Assembly: GCA_022510765.1 (NCBI GenBank)
Contig: JAFLSU010000008.1
Location: forward strand, 1-64,000
Reading direction: 5' to 3'
Length of the DNA: 64,000 nt
From: Christensenellaceae bacterium
Lineage (GTDB): Bacteria; Bacillota; Clostridia; Christensenellales; CAG-138
Part shown: positions 9,344-21,403 of the stretch, in pieces
Layout: the number at the start of each line of letters is the position of its first letter
Numbering within the stretch: position 1 is the stretch's first letter
Position numbers and translations under genes: made by a program
The notes under the pieces: generated by a model
What the model saw: only the letters and a program-made list of their open reading frames with translations
What the model was told of the DNA's origin: nothing
The model's database searches: none

Positions 9344-11518
9344 ATGGACAGACTCATAGCTGCATGTGAACGGAAGTTCACTCAGGATAAAATTGAATTG
9401 GTAAAAAAGGCCGTTGACTTCGCTAAAACGGTTCACGCTGAGCAAAAGCGTGAATCCGGCGAAGCATACTATATCCACCCCGAGGCCGTCGCACTTTTCC
9501 TGCTTGAAATGGATTTGGATGCCGATACGGTCATTGCGGGGCTGCTTCACGATACCGTCGAGGATGGTCACGGTATAACCGTTGAGCAAATATCAGCCAT
9601 GTTCGGCAAGGACATAGCGCGAATGGTTGACGGCGTTACAAAGCTTACTAAGAGCAACATTTCGCATATGCTTTCGCGTGAGGACAGGCAGGCTGAAAAT
9701 CTTCGCAAGATGTTCCTCGCTATCGCAAACGATGTGCGCGTGGTCGTGATTAAGCTCGCTGATCGCCTTCATAATATGCGTACCCTCGGCTATTGCAGCA
9801 AGGAAAAGCGCATACGCAAAGCACAGGAAACCATGGAGGTTTATGCGCCTTTAGCTGACAGATTCGGTATGGGTGCCATAAAAATCGAGCTTGAGGATCT
9901 TTCCTTCAGCTACCTCATGCCCGTGGAATGCCGCAGGCTCCAATCGCTTATCGAACCCAAGCAGGAGGAGCGCATGGCATTGCTCAAAACGTCAATGCGC
10001 CGCATCGAGACTGCCCTCAAGGAAGCCGGCATTAAGGCGGATGTCAGCGGAAGAAGAAAGCATATTTACAGCATCTATCGCAAGCTCAACATAAAAAAGG
10101 TCGGTCTCAACGAGATTTACGACTTGGTCGCCTTGCGTGTAATTGTCGATTCGATCAAGGATTGTTATGGTGCGCTCGGCATAATTCATTCAATTTGGAA
10201 GCCGTTTCCGGGCAGATTTAAGGATTATATCGCGATGCCCAAAACGAATATGTATCGTTCGCTCCATTCCACGCTTTTCAGCGAACACGGTATGCCGTTC
10301 GAGGTTCAGATAAGGACATGGGAAATGCACCGAACTGCCGAATACGGCATCGCCGCACACTGGATGTATAAGGAAGGGCGCACCGAACAGGATAATCTCG
10401 ACAGTAAGCTTGCATGGCTGCGCCAGCTTGTAGACTACGATTCCGATGCTGGCTCAACCAAGGAGTATGTCGATAATGTCCGCCAGGATTTCTTCACGGA
10501 CTATGTATTCGTACTCACTCCGAACGGCGAAATAATCGATATGCCGCTCGGCTCCACCCCAGTTGACTTTGCATACCGCATACACACCAATGTCGGCAAC
10601 CACACCCAGCACGCAAGGGTAAACGGCGCGTTGGTAAAGCTTGATTACAAGCTTAAAACCCATGATGTCGTTGAAATATTGACGAACCCTCAGGCCGCCC
10701 CGAACAGGGATTGGCTTAACTTTGTTAAAACTTCACAGGCAAAATCTAAGATCAAGCAGTGGTTTAAAAAGTCCAATCGTGAAGAGAACATCGAGCGCGG
10801 ACGCGAAATGCTTATAGAAGCAGCCCGCAGGCAGGGACAAAAGTTTGCCGATATTTCAAAACCCGAATTCTGTCAGGCCATGCTCAAGCGCATGGGGATG
10901 ACATACATGGACGATGTTTATGCGGCCATAGGTTATGGGGGCTTCACCACAGGACAGATCCTTCACAGGCTCATGGATGCCTATCGCAAGGCGCAAAAGG
11001 AGGAGGAGCTTGCACGCAAGCTCGAACAGAACGAGCAGGCTCCCGGTAAAAGCTTCGACGCAAGCGGTCGTGCCGTCATCGTGAAGGGTGAAGCCAATAT
11101 GGTCGTGCGCTTCGCGCAATGCTGCTCTCCCCTGCCCGGTGATGATATTTTCGGCTATATCACCAGAGGACGCGGCGTTTCCATCCACAGCAAGGATTGC
11201 GCCAATGCATCAGCACTGCTTAGCGACAGCGATCGCATTATTGACGTATCATGGGCGGATGAAGATAACGCCAGCTTCCCGGTCACGATTCACATCCTTG
11301 CCAAGGAGCGAGTAGGGCTTCTGATGGATTTGAGCCAAATGTTAATGAATATGAAGATAAATCTCCGCTGCATCAATGCGAGAGCCGTCGAATCAACCGA
11401 AGAAGTCGATGTTTCCATGAGTTTCGATGTACAGAATGCAGTTCATCTTCAGAACATCGTGCGCAACCTGATGAAGGTCGACTCAGTTGAAGAAGTATCG
11501 AGGGTAAAGTCAACATGA
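9344..11518 (+). CDS. relA: Bifunctional (p)ppGpp synthetase/hydrolase RelA/SpoT
   Basis: HD hydrolase (HDTVEDG), synthetase, TGS and ACT regions. Confidence 0.97.
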   Translation: MDRLIAACERKFTQDKIELVKKAVDFAKTVHAEQKRESGEAYYIHPEAVALFLLEMDLDADTVIAGLLHDTVEDGHGITVEQISAMFGKDIARMVDGVTKLTKSNISHMLSREDRQAENLRKMFLAIANDVRVVVIKLADRLHNMRTLGYCSKEKRIRKAQETMEVYAPLADRFGMGAIKIELEDLSFSYLMPVECRRLQSLIEPKQEERMALLKTSMRRIETALKEAGIKADVSGRRKHIYSIYRKLNIKKVGLNEIYDLVALRVIVDSIKDCYGALGIIHSIWKPFPGRFKDYIAMPKTNMYRSLHSTLFSEHGMPFEVQIRTWEMHRTAEYGIAAHWMYKEGRTEQDNLDSKLAWLRQLVDYDSDAGSTKEYVDNVRQDFFTDYVFVLTPNGEIIDMPLGSTPVDFAYRIHTNVGNHTQHARVNGALVKLDYKLKTHDVVEILTNPQAAPNRDWLNFVKTSQAKSKIKQWFKKSNREENIERGREMLIEAARRQGQKFADISKPEFCQAMLKRMGMTYMDDVYAAIGYGGFTTGQILHRLMDAYRKAQKEEELARKLEQNEQAPGKSFDASGRAVIVKGEANMVVRFAQCCSPLPGDDIFGYITRGRGVSIHSKDCANASALLSDSDRIIDVSWADEDNASFPVTIHILAKERVGLLMDLSQMLMNMKINLRCINARAVESTEEVDVSMSFDVQNAVHLQNIVRNLMKVDSVEEVSRVKST

Positions 11519-11961
11519 AGGCAATTGTTCAAAGGGTATCCGAATCCACCGTTGTCATCGAAGGGGATTGCGCCCGAAAAATCGGATCAGGACTCACGGT
11601 GCTTATCGGCATCGAACCGGACGACGGTGCTTCGGATGTCGATTATATCGTTAAAAAATGCTTAAATCTGCGCATATTCGAGGACGAGTTCGGCAAAATG
11701 AACCGCTCGGTGCTTGACTGTGACGGCGAGATCCTATTGGTATCCCAATTCACCCTGCTTGGCGATGCGCGGAAGGGCAACCGTCCAAGCTTCATCGGTG
11801 CGGCAAGACCCGAAACGGCGATCCCCCTTTATGAAAGCGTTATTGCAGCGTTGCAGAAGAGCGTGCATGTTGAAACGGGTGTTTTCGGAGCCGACATGCA
11901 GGTATACATTGTAAACAATGGCCCCGTTACTATACTTCTTGACAGCAAGAAGCTATACTGA
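11515..11961 (+). CDS. dtd: D-aminoacyl-tRNA deacylase
   Basis: MKAIVQRVSESTVVIEG..., VSQFTLLGDARKGNRPSF and NNGPVTILLDS motifs. Confidence 0.96.
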   Translation: MKAIVQRVSESTVVIEGDCARKIGSGLTVLIGIEPDDGASDVDYIVKKCLNLRIFEDEFGKMNRSVLDCDGEILLVSQFTLLGDARKGNRPSFIGAARPETAIPLYESVIAALQKSVHVETGVFGADMQVYIVNNGPVTILLDSKKLY

Positions 11962-12056
11962 GGCATAAAACTGATATTTTTGTATTTTTACCTTTCTTTC
12001 AATGTTGTAACACCGATTGGAAGAAACACGGCTATGGTGCTGAAAGGAAGCATTAA

Positions 12057-12710
12057 ATGAACATTCTCTCCGTCCCGACCGGGCCGCTCTCGGTCAATAC
12101 GTACATAGTTTTTACTGACGAGGCCGCCAAAAAAGGCGGTGACTGCGTTGTTATCGATCCCGCGAATTCAAAAAAAGTACTTGATGAGATGGCAAAGTAC
12201 AAATTGCATTGCTCTCACATATTGCTCACGCATGGACATTTTGACCATATCATTGGAGTTGCGGGATTAAAGGAGCATGAAAACGCAACCGTGATGATCC
12301 ATTCACTCGATGCGGCTGCTCTTTCGGACAGTTCTGTAAACCTTGCAATGATCTCCGGTGCGCTCGTAAGACCTTGCGAGGTTGATATTCCGCTAAAGGA
12401 TAACGACCGCTTTACGGCAGCCGGAATGGATTTTCGCGTTATACATACCCCCGGCCATACCCGTGGCTGCGTATGTTTTGTCATGGAGGATGAAAAGGTA
12501 ATATTCTCAGGCGATACGCTGTTTCGCCTGAGCGTTGGACGAACGGATTTTCCGGGCAGCAGCACCGAGCAACTCTATGAATCCATACTGTATCGTCTAT
12601 TCACGCTTCAAGGGGATTATCGGGTCTTACCGGGACACATGCGCGAAACGACGCTCGATTTTGAGCGCAAACACAATCCGTTCATGCGCAACGGCGGTTT
12701 GGACTATTAA
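12057..12710 (+). CDS. MBL-fold metallo-hydrolase (glyoxalase II-like)
   Basis: LTHGHFDHIIG and TPGHTRGCVCF motifs. Confidence 0.92.
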   Translation: MNILSVPTGPLSVNTYIVFTDEAAKKGGDCVVIDPANSKKVLDEMAKYKLHCSHILLTHGHFDHIIGVAGLKEHENATVMIHSLDAAALSDSSVNLAMISGALVRPCEVDIPLKDNDRFTAAGMDFRVIHTPGHTRGCVCFVMEDEKVIFSGDTLFRLSVGRTDFPGSSTEQLYESILYRLFTLQGDYRVLPGHMRETTLDFERKHNPFMRNGGLDY

Positions 12711-12743
12711 ACTCTGCATTCATTATGCAGCGGGGGGTGCGAC

Positions 12744-14216
12744 ATGCTTTTATATACAAACAGACAGAATTTTTTCAATGATATTTGCGAGATAATACGT
12801 CTGTTTCTTCCACAGGCCACCATTGAGCTTTGCGAAGATAACCCAGGCTTTAGTGGTGCTGATAGTTTGTATGTCACTCTTGTTGATCGCGATGAGCATT
12901 TTGTTGCCGAGGCGAGCCTTTGCTTTAATGGTATATCCTACAGTTATATCCATACCGCACCCTATCGTGATGAAAGCGCTCTCTTAGAAAAGCGCTATGG
13001 CAAGCGCTGCATCAAGGTTGCCGCATTCCGCGCGATGCGTAAAGCGTTCCCCGAAACGAGTCTTCCATGGGGATCGTTGACCGGAATACGTCCGACAAGG
13101 CTACTTCGTGAGTTAAAACTCACAGAAGGCGAACAAAATGCAAACCGGCTCATGCTCAATGAATTTGACGTAACCGAGGAAAAGCTGCGCCTTGCGGACA
13201 AAATAGTGACCGTACAGACCGAAGTACTAGGCTCTATCCGACATGACGAGGTAGATGTATATATAGGCATTCCGTTCTGCAAAACACGATGCCTGTACTG
13301 TTCCTTTGCGTCACAGCTTCGCACGCAAAAAACCGATATGAGCGCATACCTTTCCGCTCTTAAGCGTGATATTCTGAACGGAGTCAAGCTCGTTAAAGCT
13401 AATGGGCTGCATGTTCGCGCGTTGTACCTCGGAGGAGGAACGCCCACGATACTGACGGCGGATGAGCTGAGCGACCTAATTGATTTTGCGATCACCGAAT
13501 ACGATGTAAAGCCCAGAACCGAGTTCACGGTTGAAGCAGGCAGGCCCGATACCATTACCGCCGAGAAGCTCCGCGTAATCAAAAAATATGGTGCAACAAG
13601 AATATCCGTCAATCCGCAGACCATGTGCGATGCAACGCTTCGCGCGGTTGGCAGGGAGCATACGTCAGAGGACATTCGTAAATGCTTCATGCTGGCACGA
13701 GAGATCGGCTTCGATTCCATCAATATGGACTTGATCGCGGGTCTTCCCGGTGAGGATGCACATGGCATGCAGTGCACGATCGATGAGGTCATCAAGCTTG
13801 ATCCCGACTGTCTCACCGTCCATACCCTTGCAATAAAGCGTTCATCGCGCCTTAAGGAGCAGCTTGAACACATAGCGCTGCCTGCGATTTCGGAGGTCGA
13901 ACGCATGACTGCAATAGGATCTGCGGGTGCAGAGGCCATGGGAATGCTGCCATACTATATGTATAGGCAAAAGTACATGGCCGGCAATATGGAGAATGTT
14001 GGGTATTCCAAGGCCGATAAGGTTTGCATATATAATATCGACATGATGGAGGATGCTCTAAGCATCATCGCTCATGGCGCGGGTGCAATGACCAAACGTG
14101 TTTTTCTGGGAGAACAGCGCATTGAGCGCGTACCGAATCCTAAGGATATAGCTACCTACATTGAAAAACTTGACCGAGTTCACGCGGAGCGTATGGAGCT
14201 GTTTGAAATACGTTGA
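12744..14216 (+). CDS. hemZ: Coproporphyrinogen dehydrogenase HemZ (radical SAM)
   Basis: IGIPFCKTRCLYCSFAS radical SAM motif and HemN/HemZ-like layout. Confidence 0.9.
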   Translation: MLLYTNRQNFFNDICEIIRLFLPQATIELCEDNPGFSGADSLYVTLVDRDEHFVAEASLCFNGISYSYIHTAPYRDESALLEKRYGKRCIKVAAFRAMRKAFPETSLPWGSLTGIRPTRLLRELKLTEGEQNANRLMLNEFDVTEEKLRLADKIVTVQTEVLGSIRHDEVDVYIGIPFCKTRCLYCSFASQLRTQKTDMSAYLSALKRDILNGVKLVKANGLHVRALYLGGGTPTILTADELSDLIDFAITEYDVKPRTEFTVEAGRPDTITAEKLRVIKKYGATRISVNPQTMCDATLRAVGREHTSEDIRKCFMLAREIGFDSINMDLIAGLPGEDAHGMQCTIDEVIKLDPDCLTVHTLAIKRSSRLKEQLEHIALPAISEVERMTAIGSAGAEAMGMLPYYMYRQKYMAGNMENVGYSKADKVCIYNIDMMEDALSIIAHGAGAMTKRVFLGEQRIERVPNPKDIATYIEKLDRVHAERMELFEIR

Positions 14217-14496
14217 CGGAAGCCGTACTAAAATTCTGCGATAGTAGCATAGCCTAAACAGTATTTTCTGACAATTTAATGCTGTTTGATTCCATTTGAT
14301 TTACAAAAGTATTCTCTTCACTTTTATCTGCAAAAATTAATTTAACAGAAATTCCAAAATTGGCAGTACAAATTTGGTTCGATCTGTGTTATGATATAAT
14401 AGTGTGCGGGTATTCTGCATTTAATTGCATGAGTATTCTTTGCCGCGCGCGAGCATAGCGCCCGGTGTCCGGCGGCACGCGCATGGAGGTATTCGG

Positions 14497-15348
14497 ATGA
14501 AATTTAACGACATTATTAATGCGATACTCAGCGGTTTAGCCGAGTTTCGCTTTCAGGATCTGCTTGATATAATCATCATAGCATTTCTTATATATAAAAT
14601 CATCGAGGTTTCCGTCAACACTCGCGCCTATCAGCTTTTAAAGGGTTTGGCGGTACTCCTCATCATCATGCTGTTAAGCACCGTATTCAACCTATACACG
14701 GTGAACTACCTTCTGAATACCCTCTTAGTATCCGGTATCGTTATAGTATTCGTTCTCTTTCAGCCCGAGCTCCGCAGGGCTTTGGCTCACCTTGGCAGGT
14801 TTAAGTTTAATCTGGTTACCAGGGACAAGGAAAGCGATAATCAAATCGTCAAAGAACTTGTCAATGCGCTTGTGGAGCTTTCCAAACGCAAGGTCGGTGC
14901 GCTCATCGTTATCGAAAGGGAGACCAAGCTTGACGACTATCTTCCCACGGGAACATACCTTGATGCAAGCATAAGCAGTGCGCTTGTTCAGAATATATTT
15001 GAGCCGAAGACGCCGCTCCATGACGGTGCAGTTATCGTTCGAGACGGAAGGATTCACTATGCGGCTTGCGTGCTTCCGCTGTTCAGCGACCCTAATATTT
15101 CCAAGGAGCTTGGCACACGCCACCGCGCCGCACTCGGCGTATCCTCGGTTTCCGACAGTTTAACTCTCGTGGTATCAGAGGAGACTGGCGTTATATCCTA
15201 TGCGGAAAACGGTAAGCTCGTCCGATATGTTGACAGAATCGCGCTCACTGAGGTGCTTGAAACCATGTTCTCAGCACCTCAGGATGAACATCCGTTTACA
15301 TTTATCACCAAGAGGTTAGGTAAGGACAATGACAAGCAGCAAAGATAA
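14497..15348 (+). CDS. cdaA: Diadenylate cyclase CdaA
   Basis: DAC motifs DGAVIVRDGRI and RHRAALGVS after TM helices; ATG at 14497 has a GGAGG RBS (ORF track begins 14425). Confidence 0.95.
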   Translation: MKFNDIINAILSGLAEFRFQDLLDIIIIAFLIYKIIEVSVNTRAYQLLKGLAVLLIIMLLSTVFNLYTVNYLLNTLLVSGIVIVFVLFQPELRRALAHLGRFKFNLVTRDKESDNQIVKELVNALVELSKRKVGALIVIERETKLDDYLPTGTYLDASISSALVQNIFEPKTPLHDGAVIVRDGRIHYAACVLPLFSDPNISKELGTRHRAALGVSSVSDSLTLVVSEETGVISYAENGKLVRYVDRIALTEVLETMFSAPQDEHPFTFITKRLGKDNDKQQR

Positions 15349-16690
15349 CGATAGATTCATTAACCACACCGACGGGCATGCCCCCGCTGCGCCCGTCGGA
15401 AATTCAGAAAAAACGGACGAGACTCCCGTCCGTTGGTATAAGCGTTCCTTTATCCGCAAGCTTGGTTACATGCTCGTGTCGGCACTCATTGCCATGACCC
15501 TGTGGGGTTATGTCCTCATGAGCGAAAATCCCGCCCGCGAAAAGCGAATCGAAAACGTTCCGGTCAGCTTCAGCGGACTTGACTCAAACCTTGCCGTTTG
15601 CGGCAATTTAGACGAGCTTATTCCGAAGGTTACGGTTACCGTTCAAACCACGCTTAATGATCTTCCCCGCTTCAATCAGGAGAGTGTTGCAGGCAATATT
15701 GTCCGTGCATCCGTAAGCGCACAGGAAATAAACTCGGCCGGCGAACGCACGCTTTATATAACCGCAACGACAAGCATCGGTACGGTCATTTCCGTTACTC
15801 CCTCGGCGGTTACTTTAAAATTCGATAATGTTGTTGAACGCAGCATCCCTATCAGCCACAGCTTCATCGGCGAGCTTCCCGAAGGCTATTGGCATTCCGA
15901 TCCTCAGCTTGATTCAAGCAATGTTAGGATCAAGGGAGCGGAAAGCGAAATAAATAGCATAGTTAAGGCAAGCTTTGAAATTGATTTGACTGGTCGTACA
16001 AAGCCAATTAATGATTCCTTTACTCTCAATCTTTATGATAAAGAGGATAACATAATTGATTCCTCCTCGGTTGTCATAGGCACGCTGCCCTCCGCAACGG
16101 TTACCATGGATATTCTGCCATATTTGGAGATACCTATCCAACCCAATATCATCGGGCAGGATCGCCTTAAGGATATTTTTGAAATCTCAAGCATTAATAT
16201 CAGTCCTAATGCGCTCAGCATTGCTGCTGAGTCGGATGTGCTTGCTACTGTCAATGAGCTGATCTCGATTGAACCCATTGATATAAGTAATATATCGGAT
16301 GAAGGATTAGTTACTGCCACTATATCCGTGAGCGGACTTCCCGAGGGCATCAGACTGCTTTCCGAGAATCAATTCACGGTTACAATAGAGATCAGCGAGC
16401 GTAATGAGGAAATATCGTTCGAATCGATGCCGATCCTTATCATCAATCAGGATCCGGCCATGTACTACAGCTATGATACGACCGTTTGCAATATCAGTTT
16501 CAAGGGAAAGGCCAGTTTGATACGAAGTCTGTACTCATGGCAAATCAAATTGACGCTGAACATGTCAGGTTATGATGAAGGCAATTACACCCTCGTACCT
16601 GAGTTGGAGCTGCAGAATGGGGATCGTTTGCTTGAACTTGATTATAACATAACCCCTGTCATCTGCACGATTTCGCCGATAGAGAATTAA
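15329..16690 (+). CDS. cdaR: YbbR-domain protein, CdaA regulator CdaR
   Basis: N-terminal TM plus repeated YbbR-type beta domains; overlaps the end of cdaA. Confidence 0.9.
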   Translation: MTSSKDNDRFINHTDGHAPAAPVGNSEKTDETPVRWYKRSFIRKLGYMLVSALIAMTLWGYVLMSENPAREKRIENVPVSFSGLDSNLAVCGNLDELIPKVTVTVQTTLNDLPRFNQESVAGNIVRASVSAQEINSAGERTLYITATTSIGTVISVTPSAVTLKFDNVVERSIPISHSFIGELPEGYWHSDPQLDSSNVRIKGAESEINSIVKASFEIDLTGRTKPINDSFTLNLYDKEDNIIDSSSVVIGTLPSATVTMDILPYLEIPIQPNIIGQDRLKDIFEISSINISPNALSIAAESDVLATVNELISIEPIDISNISDEGLVTATISVSGLPEGIRLLSENQFTVTIEISERNEEISFESMPILIINQDPAMYYSYDTTVCNISFKGKASLIRSLYSWQIKLTLNMSGYDEGNYTLVPELELQNGDRLLELDYNITPVICTISPIEN

Positions 16691-16732
16691 AATGCCTGGC
16701 TTGCACCGGCTTAAAGCCTATTTCGCATAGAT

Positions 16733-18391
16733 TTGCGAAAAACAAAAGAAAGGATACAATTGCGGGATTCGTCCTGCGATAAATTAAACGAAATGCGTCT
16801 TGTCGCAACAAATCTTAATATGCCCTTCAATGCGGATGAAGCCGCACTTAAGCTGCTGCTTTCCTCCCATATTCGCCTTGCCCCAGATGCGATCTCGGAA
16901 ATGCGCATTATACGGCACTCCCTCGATGCAAGGGATAAGGCGGATATACGCAGCATATATTCCGTCAGTTTCGAGCTTTCAAACGAAAACGCACGGCGCG
17001 TCGCGCTGTTGGATCTGAAAAATGTAGGTAAACTGCCTGAACGGACGAAACGATGCCCCGAATGCGGCAATGAACCTCAAAATGCAACCATTGCTGTCAT
17101 AGGTCTCGGCCCTGCTGGACTGTTTGCCGCATATGAGCTTGCCAAACTCGGCTACCATGTGACAGTGATCGAAAGGGGCAAGCCCATTTCCGAGCGCAAA
17201 GCGGACGTTGATGCCTTTTTCGAGAAAGGACTGCTCAATGCCCACAGCAACATTATGTACGGCGAGGGCGGCGCGGGTACCTTTTCGGATGGAAAGCTCA
17301 CAACGCGCATCAAGGATCCTCGTGCTGAGGATGTACTTGAAACTCTAATTAAGTTCGGCGCTGACGAGAGCATCGGTATAGAGGCAAAACCCCATATCGG
17401 CACGGACGTGCTTTCGGAAGTTGTGCTCAATATGCGCAAGGCGCTTGAGGATATGGGTGTCGATATTCGGTTCAATTCGTGCATGACGGATTTCGATTCC
17501 GCTAACGGACGCATCACTTCCGTAACGATAAACGGTTCGGAAAAAATACCCTGCTGTGCGGTCATTCTTGCCATCGGTCAGGCCGCAAGGGATACCTATC
17601 GACTGCTAATTTCCAAGGGCATTGAATTGATTCAAAAACCCTTTGCCGTGGGAGTACGCATCGAACACCCTCAGGATTTCATCAATCGATCCCAGTACGG
17701 CAAATTTGCAGGACACCCTCGCCTTGGTGCTGCTGAATACAGGCTCACCGGCAAGAGCGGCGAAAGGGGCGTTTACACCTTCTGTATGTGTCCTGGCGGC
17801 GTGGTCGTTGCGTCATCCTCTGATGCGGGACAAGTCGTGACCAACGGCATGAGCTATCATGCGCGGAACGGAATAAACGCGAACTCCGCCATAATTGTTC
17901 AAGTAAACCCGGTCGATTTTGGAGATGACCCGCTTTCTGGCATTGTATTCCAGGAAAAGCTTGAAAACGCGGCCTTCCGGCTTGGAGGCGGAGATTATTC
18001 CGCGCCTGCCATGCGCGTTGGAGATTTCCTTGCGCATAAAAAACCCGAGCGTTTCGGCGGCATAACCCCCACCTATCGTCCCAATGTCGTGCCGCGCGAT
18101 ATACGCCGCTGTCTCCCTCCCGTGATCTCGAAGGGCATTGAAGATGGTATCCGTGCATTCTCACGTCAAATTAAGAATTTTGACATGTATGACGCGGTGC
18201 TCACCGCCGTTGAGAGTAGATCCAGTGCGCCCGTTCGTATCGTTCGCGACGAGGGCGGCGAAGCTACCCGCATGAAGGGGCTTTACCCGGTCGGTGAGGG
18301 TGCAGGCTATGCGGGCGGAATCGTTAGTGCAGCCGTTGATGGCATCCGTGCTGCGGAACGAATAATTGCAAGATTCAAGCCACAAAAATAA
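16733..18391 (+). CDS. NAD(P)/FAD-dependent oxidoreductase
   Basis: Dinucleotide-binding VIGLGPAGLFAAYELAKLGYHVTVIERG and C-terminal GEGAGYAGGIVSAAVDGIRAAE. Confidence 0.88.
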   Translation: MRKTKERIQLRDSSCDKLNEMRLVATNLNMPFNADEAALKLLLSSHIRLAPDAISEMRIIRHSLDARDKADIRSIYSVSFELSNENARRVALLDLKNVGKLPERTKRCPECGNEPQNATIAVIGLGPAGLFAAYELAKLGYHVTVIERGKPISERKADVDAFFEKGLLNAHSNIMYGEGGAGTFSDGKLTTRIKDPRAEDVLETLIKFGADESIGIEAKPHIGTDVLSEVVLNMRKALEDMGVDIRFNSCMTDFDSANGRITSVTINGSEKIPCCAVILAIGQAARDTYRLLISKGIELIQKPFAVGVRIEHPQDFINRSQYGKFAGHPRLGAAEYRLTGKSGERGVYTFCMCPGGVVVASSSDAGQVVTNGMSYHARNGINANSAIIVQVNPVDFGDDPLSGIVFQEKLENAAFRLGGGDYSAPAMRVGDFLAHKKPERFGGITPTYRPNVVPRDIRRCLPPVISKGIEDGIRAFSRQIKNFDMYDAVLTAVESRSSAPVRIVRDEGGEATRMKGLYPVGEGAGYAGGIVSAAVDGIRAAERIIARFKPQK

Positions 18392-18499
18392 CGTGTGGAT
18401 TTAATTAAAGCAATCGGAGACTAATGCGGAGATTTGCATAAATTAATTTGAGAATGATGCTATGATCCGCACAAAGCAAAACAAACGGATTTCTGTTCT

Positions 18500-19210
18500 A
18501 TGAAAAAATTTATTGTTATAATTGGTAACTTTGGTTCCGGCAAGACCGAGCTTTCACTCAATCTTGCATTCGAATACGCAAAAAATCAGAAGGTCACTCT
18601 CGTCGATCTCGACATAATTAACCCCTATTTCCGCTCAACCGAGCGCAAGGCGGAATTGGACGCTGCGGGCATTCGTCTGCTCTCCCCCACCTATGCCATG
18701 CTTGGCGTGGAGATCCCGAGTCTGCCTGCGGATATTTATTCTGTATTTTCGGACAGCAGCGACATCGTCATCTTTGATGTCGGAGGTGATCCGGCTGGCG
18801 CTATCGCTCTCGGACAGTACAAGCGTTTTTTCGACCAAGCTAAGGATGTGAAAGTATTATACGTCATCAACGCAAGACGTCCGTTCTCGTGTGAGCTCGA
18901 TATGAATCTTGACATGATCGCAAGGATCCGGGAAGCGGGCAGGATGGATATCGATGCCATCGTAAACAATACTAATCTTTCGCAGGAAACCTCGCTTGAG
19001 GAGCTCATCGACGGGTACAACCTTGTTCGCGATGTGGCTGTTGAGACCGGACTTCCCGTCAAATACACCGTCGGCGTTCCGAGCATCTTGGATGAATTCC
19101 GCCGCTACGCCGAAGATAACGGGCTTTTAAATGACTATATCGGTGAATACCACCCCATCGAACGCTATATGCACAGGGATTGGGAGCGTTATACCGAGAA
19201 GGGACTGTAA
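18500..19210 (+). CDS. P-loop ATP-binding protein (CobQ/ParA-like)
   Basis: Walker A IIGNFGSGKTELSLNLA. Confidence 0.75.
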   Translation: MKKFIVIIGNFGSGKTELSLNLAFEYAKNQKVTLVDLDIINPYFRSTERKAELDAAGIRLLSPTYAMLGVEIPSLPADIYSVFSDSSDIVIFDVGGDPAGAIALGQYKRFFDQAKDVKVLYVINARRPFSCELDMNLDMIARIREAGRMDIDAIVNNTNLSQETSLEELIDGYNLVRDVAVETGLPVKYTVGVPSILDEFRRYAEDNGLLNDYIGEYHPIERYMHRDWERYTEKGL

Positions 19211-19299
19211 TCATCGGTACGATCAGTGTAATTGTTTGGTCATCAAAGATAACGATAGCAACCGTATTAGGTTATTGATTTTGTTTACGGAGTTAAACG

Positions 19300-21222
<1,923 letters not shown>

Positions 21223-21403
21223 AGTTGAGTAGTGTCTAAAGTCGTCTGCTGGCGAATGCGCTTTCATGGCTAAATCAGGTGTCATAACGCACCCAAGTTG
21301 CAAGCATCGCTTACAATAGTTAATATATTGCGACTGCGATATATTGTTGCGACCCACGACGCAGGGTTTGGTAAATGCGTCATTTTGAAAGGAGAAGATA
21401 TAT

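Noticed and set aside
12995-13939. 314-aa ORF on the minus strand
   Set aside because: Lies entirely antisense to hemZ; composition typical of a shadow ORF, no domain seen.
14497-16690. cdaA-cdaR together with trkH-trkA as a novel c-di-AMP/K+ circuit
   Set aside because: c-di-AMP control of K+ transport is established and the two loci are 20 kb apart; no new linkage is visible.
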